40,749 nucleotides of DNA from Magnetospirillum moscoviense (GTDB taxonomy: Bacteria; Pseudomonadota; Alphaproteobacteria; Rhodospirillales; Magnetospirillaceae): NCBI RefSeq assembly GCF_001650635.1, contig NZ_LWQU01000134.1, positions 1-40,749 on the forward strand, given 5' to 3'. How positions within the stretch are numbered: position 1 is the first letter of the stretch; each line of letters starts with the position of its first letter. The notes below the pieces were generated by a model that searched no databases, was not told the origin of the DNA, and saw nothing but the letters and a program-made list of their open reading frames with translations. The translations under genes and the position numbers were made by a program. Of the stretch, positions 6,650 to 15,118 are shown piece by piece.

Positions 6650-7032
6650 CCCGGCTGGACGTTGGGGCAGTCGATAAGCGAGCGGCGGCAGCCGTCGGGC
6701 CGGGCCGGGGCATAGTCGGGACAGGTCCGGCAATCGCGGTCCTGGGCCAGCAACAGGCGGTCGCGTTCGGCGATCATCGCCTCGATGTCGCCTTGTTCCA
6801 GGATGTCCAGGGTGCGGTTGCGTTCCTCGGCGGCGCGCCCCGACCGGTGGCTCAAGGTCTGTTCGGCCTCGATCAACGAGGTCCGGGCCATCTCGCAGGC
6901 CGAATCCACCACCTGATTGAAGCGGTCGAAGGCCACGGTCATCGCCCGCAGCCCGTCGGCGGCGCGCTGTAATTCGACGGCCGACCGGAACATCAAGAAG
7001 CGTTCGTGGCTGATGATCTTGGCGTTCGACAC
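6646..7032 (-). CDS. Hypothetical 128-aa protein with cysteine-rich C-terminus
   Basis: I do not recognise a family. From a GTG at 7032 (GGGAGC upstream) the protein is mainly helical: residues 1-100 are rich in A, E, R and L with coiled-coil character (EEERNRTLDILEQ-like stretches). The C-terminal 30 residues hold four cysteines in CRTCPDY...GCRRSLIDCPN, which could bind zinc or form disulfides. There is no signal peptide, so a cytoplasmic zinc-binding helical protein is the simplest reading. Its stop overlaps the frameshifted tail of the convergent glycosyltransferase by a few bases; with the restored frame the two genes do not overlap. Confidence 0.65.
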   Translation of the reverse strand: MSNAKIISHERFLMFRSAVELQRAADGLRAMTVAFDRFNQVVDSACEMARTSLIEAEQTLSHRSGRAAEERNRTLDILEQGDIEAMIAERDRLLLAQDRDCRTCPDYAPARPDGCRRSLIDCPNVQPG

Positions 7033-7315
7033 GGCGGAACGCTCCCGTCAATGGAGGACACACTCAGGATAGCAGTTCCCCCCTCGGTCAAGTCGAGTGA
7101 AATCGGGGAATATCAGGTCCGCCCATCGGAGGGGGGCTCGGCGAAAAAGTATAAGCCCGGAACTAGGCCTGGTGTGGGTTCCTTAAGCTTCCGCCACTTT
7201 GGTCCCCCACCGATGCTCATTATCCCTGCACGCTGGCCATGAGTATGATTTCAGCCAACCAAGCCCATACTCAATTCAACCGCACGTACGGTTGACATTC
7301 AAAGGGAGAGAGACC

Positions 7316-7486
7316 ATGGACAGCCGCCAGCAATGGATCGAACTGGCCCACATTCTGGAAGCCGAGTGGCGCGGCGAGCGCATCAACCGCAGCCAGGCCC
7401 GCGATCTGGCGATGACCCTGCTGCCCAAGCATCCCGAGATGCGCATGACCCTGTCCAGCATCCAGACCCGCATGGCGAGGGCTTGA
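7316..7486 (+). CDS. Small hypothetical protein, 56 aa
   Basis: The ATG at 7316 follows a strong purine-rich site (AGGGAGAGAGACC). The product is short, helical and charged (RQQWIELAHILEAEWRGERI, then RSQARDLAMTLLPKHPEMR), with no membrane segment or cysteines. No family is recognised; a small DNA- or protein-binding helical protein is possible. The upstream 7033-7315 region holds no other gene, only an inverted pair GAGTATG/CATACTC (7241-7247 and 7266-7272). A short dyad AGCGCT-TGTTTT-AGCGCT at 7491-7508 follows the stop and may be a weak terminator. Codon use and ribosome binding site argue it is real. Confidence 0.6.
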   Translation: MDSRQQWIELAHILEAEWRGERINRSQARDLAMTLLPKHPEMRMTLSSIQTRMARA

Positions 7487-7558
7487 CCGAAGCGCTTGTT
7501 TTAGCGCTCAGCCGACCGACATAGTGCACCCACCGTCGCAAGATTTTCGGGTGCTTCC

Positions 7559-7987
7559 ATGAAGAGTGTCGTGTTGGCCTTGGGCCTGGTGTTAACCTCG
7601 ATTTCCGCCTGGGCGGCCGACGCGCCGCGCCAGGCGGTGGTCTACAAGAACCAAAGCTGCGGCTGCTGCGGTGGCTGGGTCGATTACCTGCGCGACAATG
7701 GCTGGCAGGTGGTGGTCCACGATGTCGATGACCTGGACGGGCTGAAGGACCGCATGGGCGTGCCCGATCAGGTGCGGTCGTGCCACACCGCCAAGGTCGG
7801 CCACTATGTGATCGAGGGCCACGTTCCCATCGAAGCCATCGACAAGCTGTTTCAGGCCAAGCTGAAGGTCACCGGCATCGCCGCGCCGGGCATGCCCCAG
7901 GGCTCGCCCGGCATGAGCGGCGTCAAGGAACCCAACCCCATCGTCACCTTCGGCGGCGGCCCCAGCAAGCTGATCGGGACTTATTGA
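7559..7987 (+). CDS. Secreted DUF411 metal-binding protein
   Basis: The 142-aa product begins with a signal peptide (about 1-20, cleavage after WAA) and continues as a DUF411 domain. The cysteine cluster is [10 protein letters not shown] (C34, C36, C37), with C75-H76 in the SCHTAKV motif and GHVP near 88-90. DUF411 proteins are periplasmic and often found beside copper-resistance genes, so copper or another soft metal is the likely ligand. That is family knowledge; no copper genes are adjacent here. Its stop overlaps the mnmA stop by 7 bases in convergent orientation. Confidence 0.88.
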   Translation: MKSVVLALGLVLTSISAWAADAPRQAVVYKNQSCGCCGGWVDYLRDNGWQVVVHDVDDLDGLKDRMGVPDQVRSCHTAKVGHYVIEGHVPIEAIDKLFQAKLKVTGIAAPGMPQGSPGMSGVKEPNPIVTFGGGPSKLIGTY

Positions 7988-9057
7988 TCGGCGGCCACGA
8001 TCCAGCCGCCGCCCAGCACCCTGGCCCCTTGATAGAACACACAGGCTTGGCCCGGGGCCACGCCCTCTTCCGGCGCGGCCAGCTCCACCTGGGCGCCGCC
8101 ATCCTCGGTCAGTTCGACCACAGCTGACGCCGGCGGCCGGGTCGAGCGGACCCGCACCTCGACCGCCACCGGCCCATCGGCCACCTCGCCCAACCAGTTG
8201 ACCCGCTCCAGCCGGATGCGCCGCCGGCCCAGGGCCGAACGCGGCCCGACCACCACCCGCGCCGAGGCGGCGTCCAGCGCCACCACATACAGCGGATCGC
8301 CGCCCCCCAGGCCCAGCCCCCGTCTTTGGCCGATGGTGTAATGGATGATGCCGGCGTGGCGGCCCAGCACGCGGCCATCGACATGGACGATGTCGCCGGG
8401 CCGCGACCCGCCGGGGCGCAGGCGTTCGACCAGGCTGGCATAATCGCCGTCGGGGACGAAACAGATATCCTGGCTGTCGCGCTTGGCCGCCACCGGCAAA
8501 GCGTGGCGCGCCGCGATGGCCCGGGTCTGGTCCTTGCTGTCCATGCCGCCCAGCGGGAAGCGCAGGAATTCCAGCTGATCCCGGGTGGTGGCGAACAGGA
8601 AATAGCTTTGGTCGCGGGCGGGATCGGCGCCCTTCAGCAAGATCGCCCGCCCGCCTTGCTCGGCCCGCTGGACGTAATGGCCGGTGGCCAGGGCCTGGGC
8701 ACCCAAATCGCGGGCGAAGCCCAACAGGTCGCGGAACTTGACGGTGCGGTTGCACTCGATGCAGGGGATCGGGGTGCGGCCCTGGATATAGGAATCGGCG
8801 AAGCTTTCGATCACGTCGGTGCGAAAGATCGCCTCCATGTCGATGACGTAATGGGGGATGCCCAGGGCGTCGGCCACGGCGCGGGCGTCGTGGATGTCCT
8901 TGCCGGCGCAGCAGGTATTGGGCCGGCAGATGGCCTGGCCGTGGTCGTAAAGCTGAAGCGTGACGCCTACCACCTCCCAGCCTTCCTCTTGCAACAGGGC
9001 GGCGGTGGCCGAGGAATCGACGCCCCCCGACATGGCGACGACGATGCGCCCCTTCAT
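7981..9057 (-). CDS. mnmA: tRNA-specific 2-thiouridylase MnmA
   Basis: The 358-aa enzyme makes s2U34 in tRNA-Lys, -Glu and -Gln, using ATP and sulfur relayed from the IscS desulfurase. Visible motifs are the PP-loop SGGVDSS (10-16), C102 in [10 protein letters not shown], which acts as a catalytic cysteine, and C199 in [10 protein letters not shown], the persulfide cysteine; both fall at the E. coli positions. The ARDQSYFLF and RFPLGGM segments are also typical. The start is the ATG at 9057, overlapping the stop of the upstream DUF599 gene by four bases. It lies downstream of the isc operon on the same strand, a sensible place for a sulfur acceptor, though a 130-base gap with a palindrome separates iscX from the DUF599 gene. 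Confidence 0.95.
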   Translation of the reverse strand: MKGRIVVAMSGGVDSSATAALLQEEGWEVVGVTLQLYDHGQAICRPNTCCAGKDIHDARAVADALGIPHYVIDMEAIFRTDVIESFADSYIQGRTPIPCIECNRTVKFRDLLGFARDLGAQALATGHYVQRAEQGGRAILLKGADPARDQSYFLFATTRDQLEFLRFPLGGMDSKDQTRAIAARHALPVAAKRDSQDICFVPDGDYASLVERLRPGGSRPGDIVHVDGRVLGRHAGIIHYTIGQRRGLGLGGGDPLYVVALDAASARVVVGPRSALGRRRIRLERVNWLGEVADGPVAVEVRVRSTRPPASAVVELTEDGGAQVELAAPEEGVAPGQACVFYQGARVLGGGWIVAADQ

Positions 9058-9758
9058 GCCCGCCCCCCGGCATCGACGATCGAGGCCAGCGCCTTCATGC
9101 TTTTGGAATGGAACTCGCGGCGGAACAAGATGGCGGTGACGGCAGCGGCGGCGGCCATGAACACCCAGGCATTGACGAACCAGCCCAGCATGGCCAGCGC
9201 GAAGTAATAGGCGCGAAGGCCGCGGTTGAAGCTGTTGGCGGCCAGGGCCTGCAGGCGGGCGGCATGGCAGGCGAAGCGGTCCTTGTCGGCATCCAAGGCC
9301 TCGGGCATCGGCGCCGAGCCCATCAGGATGCAGCAATAATTGAACTGCCGCAGCGACCAGGTGATCTGGAAGAAGGTATAGATGAACAGGCAGGCCAGCA
9401 GCAGCACCTTCATCTCGAACGCCTCGTGGCCGCCATCGGCCATGAAAGGGATGTCGAGAGTGACTTCATAGCCCCTGCGGCCCGAGCCCATCAGCGCGGC
9501 CAGACCGCCGACCACCAGCAGGCTGGCCGAGGCGAAGAAGGCCACCGAGCGCATCAGGTTGCCGATGATGGCGGTGTCAGCGACGCGGTTGTCGCGGTCG
9601 CACAAGGATCGCATCCACACCAGGCGGTGGCGGCCCATCACCGCCGACAGCGAACGGCCCTTCGAGGTGTAATGATCGGCCGCCACGGTGTAGCAGACCC
9701 ACAGCGCCAGGAACACGCCCAGCGCGGCAAGGTCGAGAATGGGGATGGACTGGATCAT
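9054..9758 (-). CDS. DUF599 family membrane protein
   Basis: The 234-aa protein has at least four hydrophobic segments: about 8-28 ([19 protein letters not shown]), about 70-90, about 118-138 ([16 protein letters not shown]) and about 185-215. It also has the DUF599 signatures RHRLVWM and [14 protein letters not shown]599 is widespread in alphaproteobacteria and its function is unknown. It precedes mnmA with an ATGA overlap, so the two are translationally coupled. The ATG at 9758 starts right at the first membrane segment. Confidence 0.85.
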   Translation of the reverse strand: MIQSIPILDLAALGVFLALWVCYTVAADHYTSKGRSLSAVMGRHRLVWMRSLCDRDNRVADTAIIGNLMRSVAFFASASLLVVGGLAALMGSGRRGYEVTLDIPFMADGGHEAFEMKVLLLACLFIYTFFQITWSLRQFNYCCILMGSAPMPEALDADKDRFACHAARLQALAANSFNRGLRAYYFALAMLGWFVNAWVFMAAAAAVTAILFRREFHSKSMKALASIVDAGGRA

Positions 9759-9814
9759 CGTGCGGCCCTCGTCCGTGTCGCCCGGCCCTCACCCGCCTCG
9801 GCGATGCCTCGGCA

Positions 9815-9838
9815 CCCTCTCCCGCCCGCGGGAGAGGG
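9815..9838. repeat. Palindrome CCCTCTCCCGC / GCGGGAGAGGG
   Basis: Two 11-base arms with a 2-base centre lie between iscX and the DUF599 gene, inside a C/G-rich stretch (9780-9880) with several related words. Repeats with this core are scattered through many GC-rich proteobacterial genomes between genes. No T tract follows, so its effect as a terminator is uncertain, but it may reduce read-through from isc into mnmA. Confidence 0.55.
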
Positions 9839-9888
9839 AGGGACCCGACGCCAGCGGCGGCGGGAGGGAGAGGGCCACGGCGGGAACC

Positions 9889-10083
9889 CTAATCCCGTTC
9901 GTCGATCCAGGCCATCTGGATGGCTTCCAGGATCTTTTCGTTGGACTTGGCCGGATCGTCGTCGAAGCCCGGCAAGGCGCACACCCAGGCATGCAGGTCG
10001 GTGAACCGAAGGTTCACGTTGTCGGCATCCGGGTGGCGCTCTTCCAGGGCGATGGCGATGTCTAAGACGTCGGCCCACTTCAT
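9889..10083 (-). CDS. iscX: Fe-S assembly protein IscX
   Basis: The 64-aa acidic protein matches IscX/YfhJ over its whole length: KWADVLDIAIALEERHPD, then RFTDLHAWVCALPGFDDDP and EAIQMAWIDE. IscX binds IscS and iron at the site also used by CyaY and tunes the rate of cluster assembly. It is the last gene of the isc operon here, four bases after fdx. The conserved D/E patches for iron and IscS contact are present. Confidence 0.95.
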   Translation of the reverse strand: MKWADVLDIAIALEERHPDADNVNLRFTDLHAWVCALPGFDDDPAKSNEKILEAIQMAWIDERD

Positions 10084-10087
10084 CGGG

Positions 10088-10426
10088 TTACTTCTTGTCG
10101 ACCATCATGTTGCGGGTCGCCGCCGGCAGGGTGACGACCAGGCCGTCCAGCGCCTTGCTCATGATCACCTGGCAGCCCAGGCGCGAGGTCGAAGTCAGGC
10201 CGAACGCCAGGTCCAGCATGTCTTCCTCGTCCTCGGTGGCCTCGGCCAGCTTGGCGAACCATTCCGGCGCCACCACGATATGGCAGGTCGAGCAGGCCAG
10301 CGAACCCTCGCAGGCGCCTTCCAGCTCCAGCTTGTTGCGGTGGGCGATTTCCAACACCGACAGGCCCTCGGGGGCTTCGACCTCGTGGCGGTTTCCGTCG
10401 GGAGCAATGAACGTCATCTTGGGCAT
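10088..10426 (-). CDS. fdx: ISC-type [2Fe-2S] ferredoxin
   Basis: The 112-aa adrenodoxin-like ferredoxin supplies electrons for cluster assembly on IscU. Cluster ligands are C39, C45 and C48 ([12 protein letters not shown]) plus C85 (LGCQV), the C-x5-C-x2-C...C pattern. The start chosen is the ATG at 10426, because GAAGAAGG lies 7 bases upstream; a TTG at 10432 would add two residues. It sits between hscA (24-base gap) and iscX (4-base gap). Confidence 0.95.
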   Translation of the reverse strand: MPKMTFIAPDGNRHEVEAPEGLSVLEIAHRNKLELEGACEGSLACSTCHIVVAPEWFAKLAEATEDEEDMLDLAFGLTSTSRLGCQVIMSKALDGLVVTLPAATRNMMVDKK

Positions 10427-10450
10427 GGTCAAACCTTCTTCGAGTGCGAT

Positions 10451-12367
10451 CTATTCGCCGCCCCCCAGGGCGCCATCGAGCCGATCCACCGACATGCCGG
10501 CCAGGGCGTTGCGGATGCCGCGGTCCATGCGCTTTTCGGCGAAGGACTTGGTGGCGTTCTCCAGATCGTCGACCGCCTGCGTCACCGCGTCGCGGTCCGA
10601 CCCCGCGCACGCGGCGTTGACCTGCTCGATGGCCGCATCGATAGCCTGTCGTTCGTCCGCCGACAAGAGGTCTTGATCAACCGACAGCGCCGATTGCACC
10701 GCCAGCACCGATCGCTGGGCCTCGACCACCGCTTCGGTCAGCAATCTTTGCGCCATGTCATCACGGGCATGGACCAGCGAATCGCGCAGCATGGTGGCCA
10801 TTTCGTCGTCGGTCAGGCCATAGGACGGCTTGACCACCACCTGCTGCTCGACCCCCGTGGTCATCTCGGTCGCCGACACCGTCAAAAGCCCGTCGGCATC
10901 GACCTGGAACTGCACGCGGATGCGCGCCGCACCGGCGGTCATCGGCGGGATGCCGCGCAGCACGAACCGGGCCAGCGAGCGGTTTTGGTCGACCATCTCG
11001 CGCTCGCCCTGGACCACATGGATGGCCATGGCCGACTGGCCGTCCTGGTAGGTGGTGAATTCCTGCGCCATCGCCACCGGGATCGGCGTGTTGCGCGGAA
11101 TGACCTTCTCGACGATGCCGCCCATGGTCTCGATGCCCAAGGACAAGGGCGTGACGTCCAGCAACAGCGTGTCCGAGCCCACCGTCAGGGCCTCGGCCTG
11201 CAGGGCGGCGCCGACGGCGACCACCTCGTCGGGATTGATGTTGGAAAGCGGCGGCCGGCCGAAGAATTCGGCGACGCGGGCGCGCACCAGCGGCATGCGG
11301 GTCGAGCCGCCCACCAGCACCACGCCCTGGATGTCGGCGACATCGATGCCGGCATCTTCCACCACGTCGCGGCAGATCGAGATGGTGCGCTCGACGAAGG
11401 GGGCGGCCAGGCTTTCCAGTTGCTCGCGGGTCATGGTGTGCAGGCTGGGCTTGCCGTCCACCTCGATCATCCATTCGCCCGAGGGCCGGCTGGTCAGGCA
11501 TTCCTTGGCGACGCGCGCCGTCATCAGGGCCTGCTTGACCTCACCCGAGCTGATCGGATGGTCGCCCACCGCCACCTTGCGCTGGGACAGGAAATGTTCG
11601 GCGATGGAATGGTCGATGTCGTCGCCGCCCAGCACGGCGTCGCCGCCGGTGGCCTTGACCTGGAACACGCCCTTTTCCATCTTCAGGATCGAAATGTCGA
11701 AGGTGCCGCCACCCAGATCGTAGACGGCGTAAAGACCCTCGACCGAATTATCCAGGCCATAGGCCAGGGCGGCCGCCGTCGGCTCGTTGACCAGGCGCAG
11801 CACCTCGATGTCGGCCAGGCGGGCGGCGTCCTTGGTGGCGGTGCGCGCCGCGTCGTCGAAATAGGCCGGCACGGTGATCACCGCGCGGCTGACGAACTTG
11901 CCCAGCAGCGCCTCTTCCGCGCGGGCCTTGATGGCGCGCAGGATATCGGCGGAAATCTCGACCGGGGTCAGCACCCGGCCGGCGACGCGCAGCCGCACCA
12001 TGCCGCCGTCGGGATTGGGTTCCAGCGTATAGGGCAGCGTGCCGGCCAGGCTTTTGACGTCCTCGATGCCGCGCCCCATCAGCCGCTTGATCGAGGTCAC
12101 CACATGGTCCGGGCTTTCCAGGATCGCCTCGCGCGCGGCCTGGCCGACCACCACCTCGCCGTCATCCTTGTAATGGACCACCGACGGGATCAGCGCCTTG
12201 CCGTCGGCGGCGCGTAAGACCTCGACCTCGGTCTCGAAGGACAGCGCCACCACCGAATTGGTGGTTCCCAGATCGATGCCGACGGCGGCGCCCCTCTCGG
12301 ATTCGTGCGGGGCCGGCGTTTCACCCGGCTCGCACAATTGCAGCATGACGAGACCGTCGTCGGACAT
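10451..12367 (-). CDS. hscA: Fe-S cluster chaperone HscA (Hsp70 family)
   Basis: The 638-aa Hsp70 homologue has an N-terminal ATPase domain. It carries AVGIDLGTTNSVVA, VITVPAYFDDAARTA, YDLGGGTFDISIL and VVLVGGSTRMPLVR. From about residue 410 follows a substrate-binding domain (LLDVTPLSLGIETMGG). The lid is shorter than in DnaK, as expected for HscA. It works with HscB to transfer clusters from IscU, whose LPPVK motif it binds; that motif is present in the IscU encoded here. AAGGAAGA lies 5-6 bases before the ATG. The gene is 25 bases downstream of hscB. Confidence 0.97.
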   Translation of the reverse strand: MSDDGLVMLQLCEPGETPAPHESERGAAVGIDLGTTNSVVALSFETEVEVLRAADGKALIPSVVHYKDDGEVVVGQAAREAILESPDHVVTSIKRLMGRGIEDVKSLAGTLPYTLEPNPDGGMVRLRVAGRVLTPVEISADILRAIKARAEEALLGKFVSRAVITVPAYFDDAARTATKDAARLADIEVLRLVNEPTAAALAYGLDNSVEGLYAVYDLGGGTFDISILKMEKGVFQVKATGGDAVLGGDDIDHSIAEHFLSQRKVAVGDHPISSGEVKQALMTARVAKECLTSRPSGEWMIEVDGKPSLHTMTREQLESLAAPFVERTISICRDVVEDAGIDVADIQGVVLVGGSTRMPLVRARVAEFFGRPPLSNINPDEVVAVGAALQAEALTVGSDTLLLDVTPLSLGIETMGGIVEKVIPRNTPIPVAMAQEFTTYQDGQSAMAIHVVQGEREMVDQNRSLARFVLRGIPPMTAGAARIRVQFQVDADGLLTVSATEMTTGVEQQVVVKPSYGLTDDEMATMLRDSLVHARDDMAQRLLTEAVVEAQRSVLAVQSALSVDQDLLSADERQAIDAAIEQVNAACAGSDRDAVTQAVDDLENATKSFAEKRMDRGIRNALAGMSVDRLDGALGGGE

Positions 12368-12392
12368 GGGATTCTTCCTTTTTCTTTGGCGG

Positions 12393-13025
12393 TCAGCGCG
12401 CCTGGCGGGTCAGGCGGGACTTCTTGGTGCGGGCCTCTTCGGCCAGCTTGACCAGATATTTCAGGCGGATGGTCAGGTGCACCGCTTCGTCCAGGTTCTC
12501 GCCGTTGATGGCGGCCGAGATGTGGCACTGGCACGACAGCACGTCGGTGTCGGCGGCGGCCGACAGCTTGGTGATGGTCTCGACGCTGTCGGCGTCGGCG
12601 ATGGCCTCGCGCTTTTCCATCTGCTCCATCAGCAGGCTTTTGTCGCTGATGGTGCCGCACGCCGTCAGATCGACCTTGTGGCCCATCAGCTCCAGCAGAT
12701 AGGCGGCCCGTTTCAGCGGGTCCTTCAAGGTCTCGTAGGCCTCGTTCAGGGCGGTGGCCTGCGACTGCGACAGCGCGCGCTCCTTCGGCGTCTTGGCGGC
12801 GAAGCGGTCGGGATGCAGCCGGCGCTGGAAGCCGAAATATTGCTTTTCCAGCTCGTCCAGATCGACGTCGAAGGTGGCCTTAAGGCCCAGCCGGGTGAAA
12901 TGATCGATCGGCCCCGGCCCCTGGACGGCGCCACAGACCGAGCAGAACAGGGCGCGTGTCGCCACCGGCCCCTTGCAGGACCAGCACGGCATCAGTGCGG
13001 GCATCGCCTGGGCGGTCATGACCAT
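12393..13025 (-). CDS. hscB: Fe-S co-chaperone HscB with N-terminal zinc-type motif
   Basis: The J-domain protein stimulates HscA and delivers IscU to it. From the ATG at 13025 it is 210 aa. Residues 14-31 hold CWSC...CSVC, a four-cysteine motif also seen in mitochondrial HSCB. Residues about 40-110 form the J domain with HPDRF (HPD at 71-73), and the C-terminal helical part binds IscU. The start overlaps the iscA stop (TGATG), and an alternative ATG lies at 13019. A longer frame from 13055 would run into iscA and is unlikely. Confidence 0.93.
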   Translation of the reverse strand: MVMTAQAMPALMPCWSCKGPVATRALFCSVCGAVQGPGPIDHFTRLGLKATFDVDLDELEKQYFGFQRRLHPDRFAAKTPKERALSQSQATALNEAYETLKDPLKRAAYLLELMGHKVDLTACGTISDKSLLMEQMEKREAIADADSVETITKLSAAADTDVLSCQCHISAAINGENLDEAVHLTIRLKYLVKLAEEARTKKSRLTRQAR

Positions 13026-13363
13026 CAGACGTGGAAGGACTCGCCGCAGCCGCAACGACCCTTTTCGTTGGGATTGCGGAACACGAAGCCCGACTTCATC
13101 TGCTCTTCCACCCAGTCCATCTCGGTGCCGAAGACGAACATCGCCGCCTTGGGGTCGATCAGCACGGTGACGCCTTTCTGTTCGACCACTTCGTCGAACT
13201 GAGTCTTCTCGTCGGCATATTCCAGGGTGTACTGCATCCCCGAGCAGCCCTTCGAGCGCACGCCGATGCGGATGCCGGCCGACGGCTTGCCACGCTTGGC
13301 CAGCATGGCCTTGACGCGGTCGGCGGCGGCATCGGTCAGGATGATGGGCGTCTTCATGTCCAT
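13025..13363 (-). CDS. iscA: A-type Fe-S carrier IscA
   Basis: The 112-aa HesB/IscA protein has the three conserved cysteines C40 (SKGCSGMQY), C104 and C106 (GRCGCGESF). It accepts or carries clusters and iron and passes them to apoproteins. The start at 13363 (MDMKTPIIL) follows AAAGGGA by about nine bases; an upstream frame extension to 13465 lies in the iscU end and is not credible. It is 22 bases downstream of iscU. Confidence 0.95.
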   Translation of the reverse strand: MDMKTPIILTDAAADRVKAMLAKRGKPSAGIRIGVRSKGCSGMQYTLEYADEKTQFDEVVEQKGVTVLIDPKAAMFVFGTEMDWVEEQMKSGFVFRNPNEKGRCGCGESFHV

Positions 13364-13385
13364 ACGCAGGTCCCTTTCTTTCCGG

Positions 13386-13799
13386 TCAGCCGGCGGCCTG
13401 TTCGGCCTCGTCCTCGCCCTGGCCGGACTTCTTGCGATAGTCCGCGATGGCGGCCTTGATAGCATCCTCGGCCAGCACCGAACAATGGATCTTGACCGGC
13501 GGCAAAGCCAGCTCGTGGGCGATATCGGTGTTCTTGATGGCCGCCGCCTCGTCCAGCGTCTTGCCCTTGACCCATTCGGTGACCAGCGAGCTGGATGCGA
13601 TGGCCGAGCCGCAGCCGAAGGTCTTGAACTTGGCGTCCTCGATGATGCCTTCGGGGCTGACCTTGATCTGCAGCTTCATGACGTCGCCGCAGGCGGGCGC
13701 ACCCACCAGACCGGTGCCGACATCGCCGGAATCCTTGTCCATCGAACCGACATTGCGGGGATGTTCGTAATGATCGACGACCTTTTCACTGTAAGCCAT
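13386..13799 (-). CDS. iscU: Fe-S cluster scaffold IscU
   Basis: The 137-aa scaffold builds the [2Fe-2S] cluster with sulfur from IscS. Ligands are C37 (GAPACGDVM, with D39), C63 (TFGCGSAIA) and C106 (KIHCSVLA). The HscA-binding motif LPPVK is at 99-103. The ATG at 13799 has GGAGG five bases upstream; an ATG four codons earlier lacks a site. The C-terminus carries an extra acidic stretch (GQGEDEAEQAAG). About 60 bases separate it from iscS, with no gene in between. Confidence 0.97.
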   Translation of the reverse strand: MAYSEKVVDHYEHPRNVGSMDKDSGDVGTGLVGAPACGDVMKLQIKVSPEGIIEDAKFKTFGCGSAIASSSLVTEWVKGKTLDEAAAIKNTDIAHELALPPVKIHCSVLAEDAIKAAIADYRKKSGQGEDEAEQAAG

Positions 13800-13860
13800 G
13801 GAAACCTCCAACCTGACCGGCCTAAACCGGAATCATTCTAGAATAGCACGAAAGCGCTTA

Positions 13861-15099
13861 TCAATGCTCGGCCCATTGGATCGACTTGATGTCGACCCCT
13901 TCGAGATGCATGTCCCACAGCGGGCTCATGGCGCGCAGATGCTCGACCGCCTCGGCGACATGGCCGATGGCATAATCGATGTCGGCCTCGGTGGTGAAGC
14001 GGCCCAGACCGAAGCGCAGCGAGGTGTGGGCCATTTCGGCATCCAGGCCCAGGGCGCGCAGCACATAGGACGGCTCGAGCGAGGCCGAGGTGCAGGCCGA
14101 GCCCGACGACACCGCCAGATCCTTGACCCCCATCATCAGCCCCTCGCCCTCGACAAAGGCGAAGCTGATGTTGATGTTGCCGGGGATGCGCTGTTCCAGG
14201 TCGCCATTGACATAGATTTCCGGCAGCCGCGCCTTCAGGCCGTTCAGCAGGCGGTCGCGCAGCATGTGCAGGCGCTCGCCCTCGGCACCCATCTCGGCCT
14301 TGGCCAGACGGCAGGCCTCGCCCAGGCCGACGCACAAGGGGGTCGCCAGCGTGCCCGAGCGCATGCCGCGCTCTTGCCCGCCGCCATTGATCATCGGCAC
14401 CAGACGCACGCGCGGACGGCGGCGGACATAGAGCGCGCCGATGCCCTTGGGGCCGTACAGCTTGTGACCCGAAATGCTCATCAGGTCGATGTTCATGGCG
14501 TTGACGTCGAGCGGAATCTTGCCGACCGCCTGGGCGCAATCGGTGTGGAAGAAGGCGCCCTTCTTGCGACAGATGGCGCCGATCTCGGCCAAAGGCTGGA
14601 TCACCCCGATCTCGTTATTGACGGCCATCACCGAGACGATGGCGGTCTTGTCGGTCACCACCGCTTCCAGTTCGGCCAGATCGATCAGGCCGTTGGTCTG
14701 AACCGGCAGATAGGTGACGCGGAAGCCTTCCTGTTCCAGGTGGCGGCAGGTGTCCAGCACGCATTTGTGCTCGGTGACCACGGTGACGATGTGGTCCTTC
14801 TTGTCCTTGTAGAAGTGGGCGACGCCCTTGATGGCCAGATTGTTCGACTCGGTGGCACCCGAGGTGAAGATGATTTCCTTGGCATCGGCGCCGATGATAT
14901 CGGCCACCTGCTCGCGACCGATCTCGACCGCTTCCTCGGCTTCCCAGCCGTAACGGTGATTGCGCGAGTGGGGATTGCCGAACTTCTCGAAGAAATAGGG
15001 GATCATCTTCTCGACCACACGCGGATCGCACGGTGTGGTGGCCTGATAGTCGAGATAGATCGGCTGTCCAGGAGCCCGGGCAAGAGTAATGTTGGTCAT
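13861..15099 (-). CDS. iscS: Cysteine desulfurase IscS
   Basis: The 412-aa PLP enzyme converts cysteine to alanine and a protein-bound persulfide for IscU, MnmA and other acceptors. The PLP lysine is K213 ([10 protein letters not shown]), the histidine stacking on PLP is H111 (TEHK), and the mobile-loop catalytic cysteine is C336 ([17 protein letters not shown]), the group I (IscS/NifS) loop. Length and motifs match true IscS. It is followed by iscU and preceded, 19 bases upstream, by a second desulfurase gene. Confidence 0.97.
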   Translation of the reverse strand: MTNITLARAPGQPIYLDYQATTPCDPRVVEKMIPYFFEKFGNPHSRNHRYGWEAEEAVEIGREQVADIIGADAKEIIFTSGATESNNLAIKGVAHFYKDKKDHIVTVVTEHKCVLDTCRHLEQEGFRVTYLPVQTNGLIDLAELEAVVTDKTAIVSVMAVNNEIGVIQPLAEIGAICRKKGAFFHTDCAQAVGKIPLDVNAMNIDLMSISGHKLYGPKGIGALYVRRRPRVRLVPMINGGGQERGMRSGTLATPLCVGLGEACRLAKAEMGAEGERLHMLRDRLLNGLKARLPEIYVNGDLEQRIPGNINISFAFVEGEGLMMGVKDLAVSSGSACTSASLEPSYVLRALGLDAEMAHTSLRFGLGRFTTEADIDYAIGHVAEAVEHLRAMSPLWDMHLEGVDIKSIQWAEH

Positions 15100-15118
15100 C
15101 CGTTCGATCCCTTTTTCT

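Noticed and set aside
9920-12217. 765-codon plus-strand frame opposite fdx and hscA
   Set aside because: It lies across three unmistakable isc genes and translates to H/R/G/Q-rich sequence without any family pattern.
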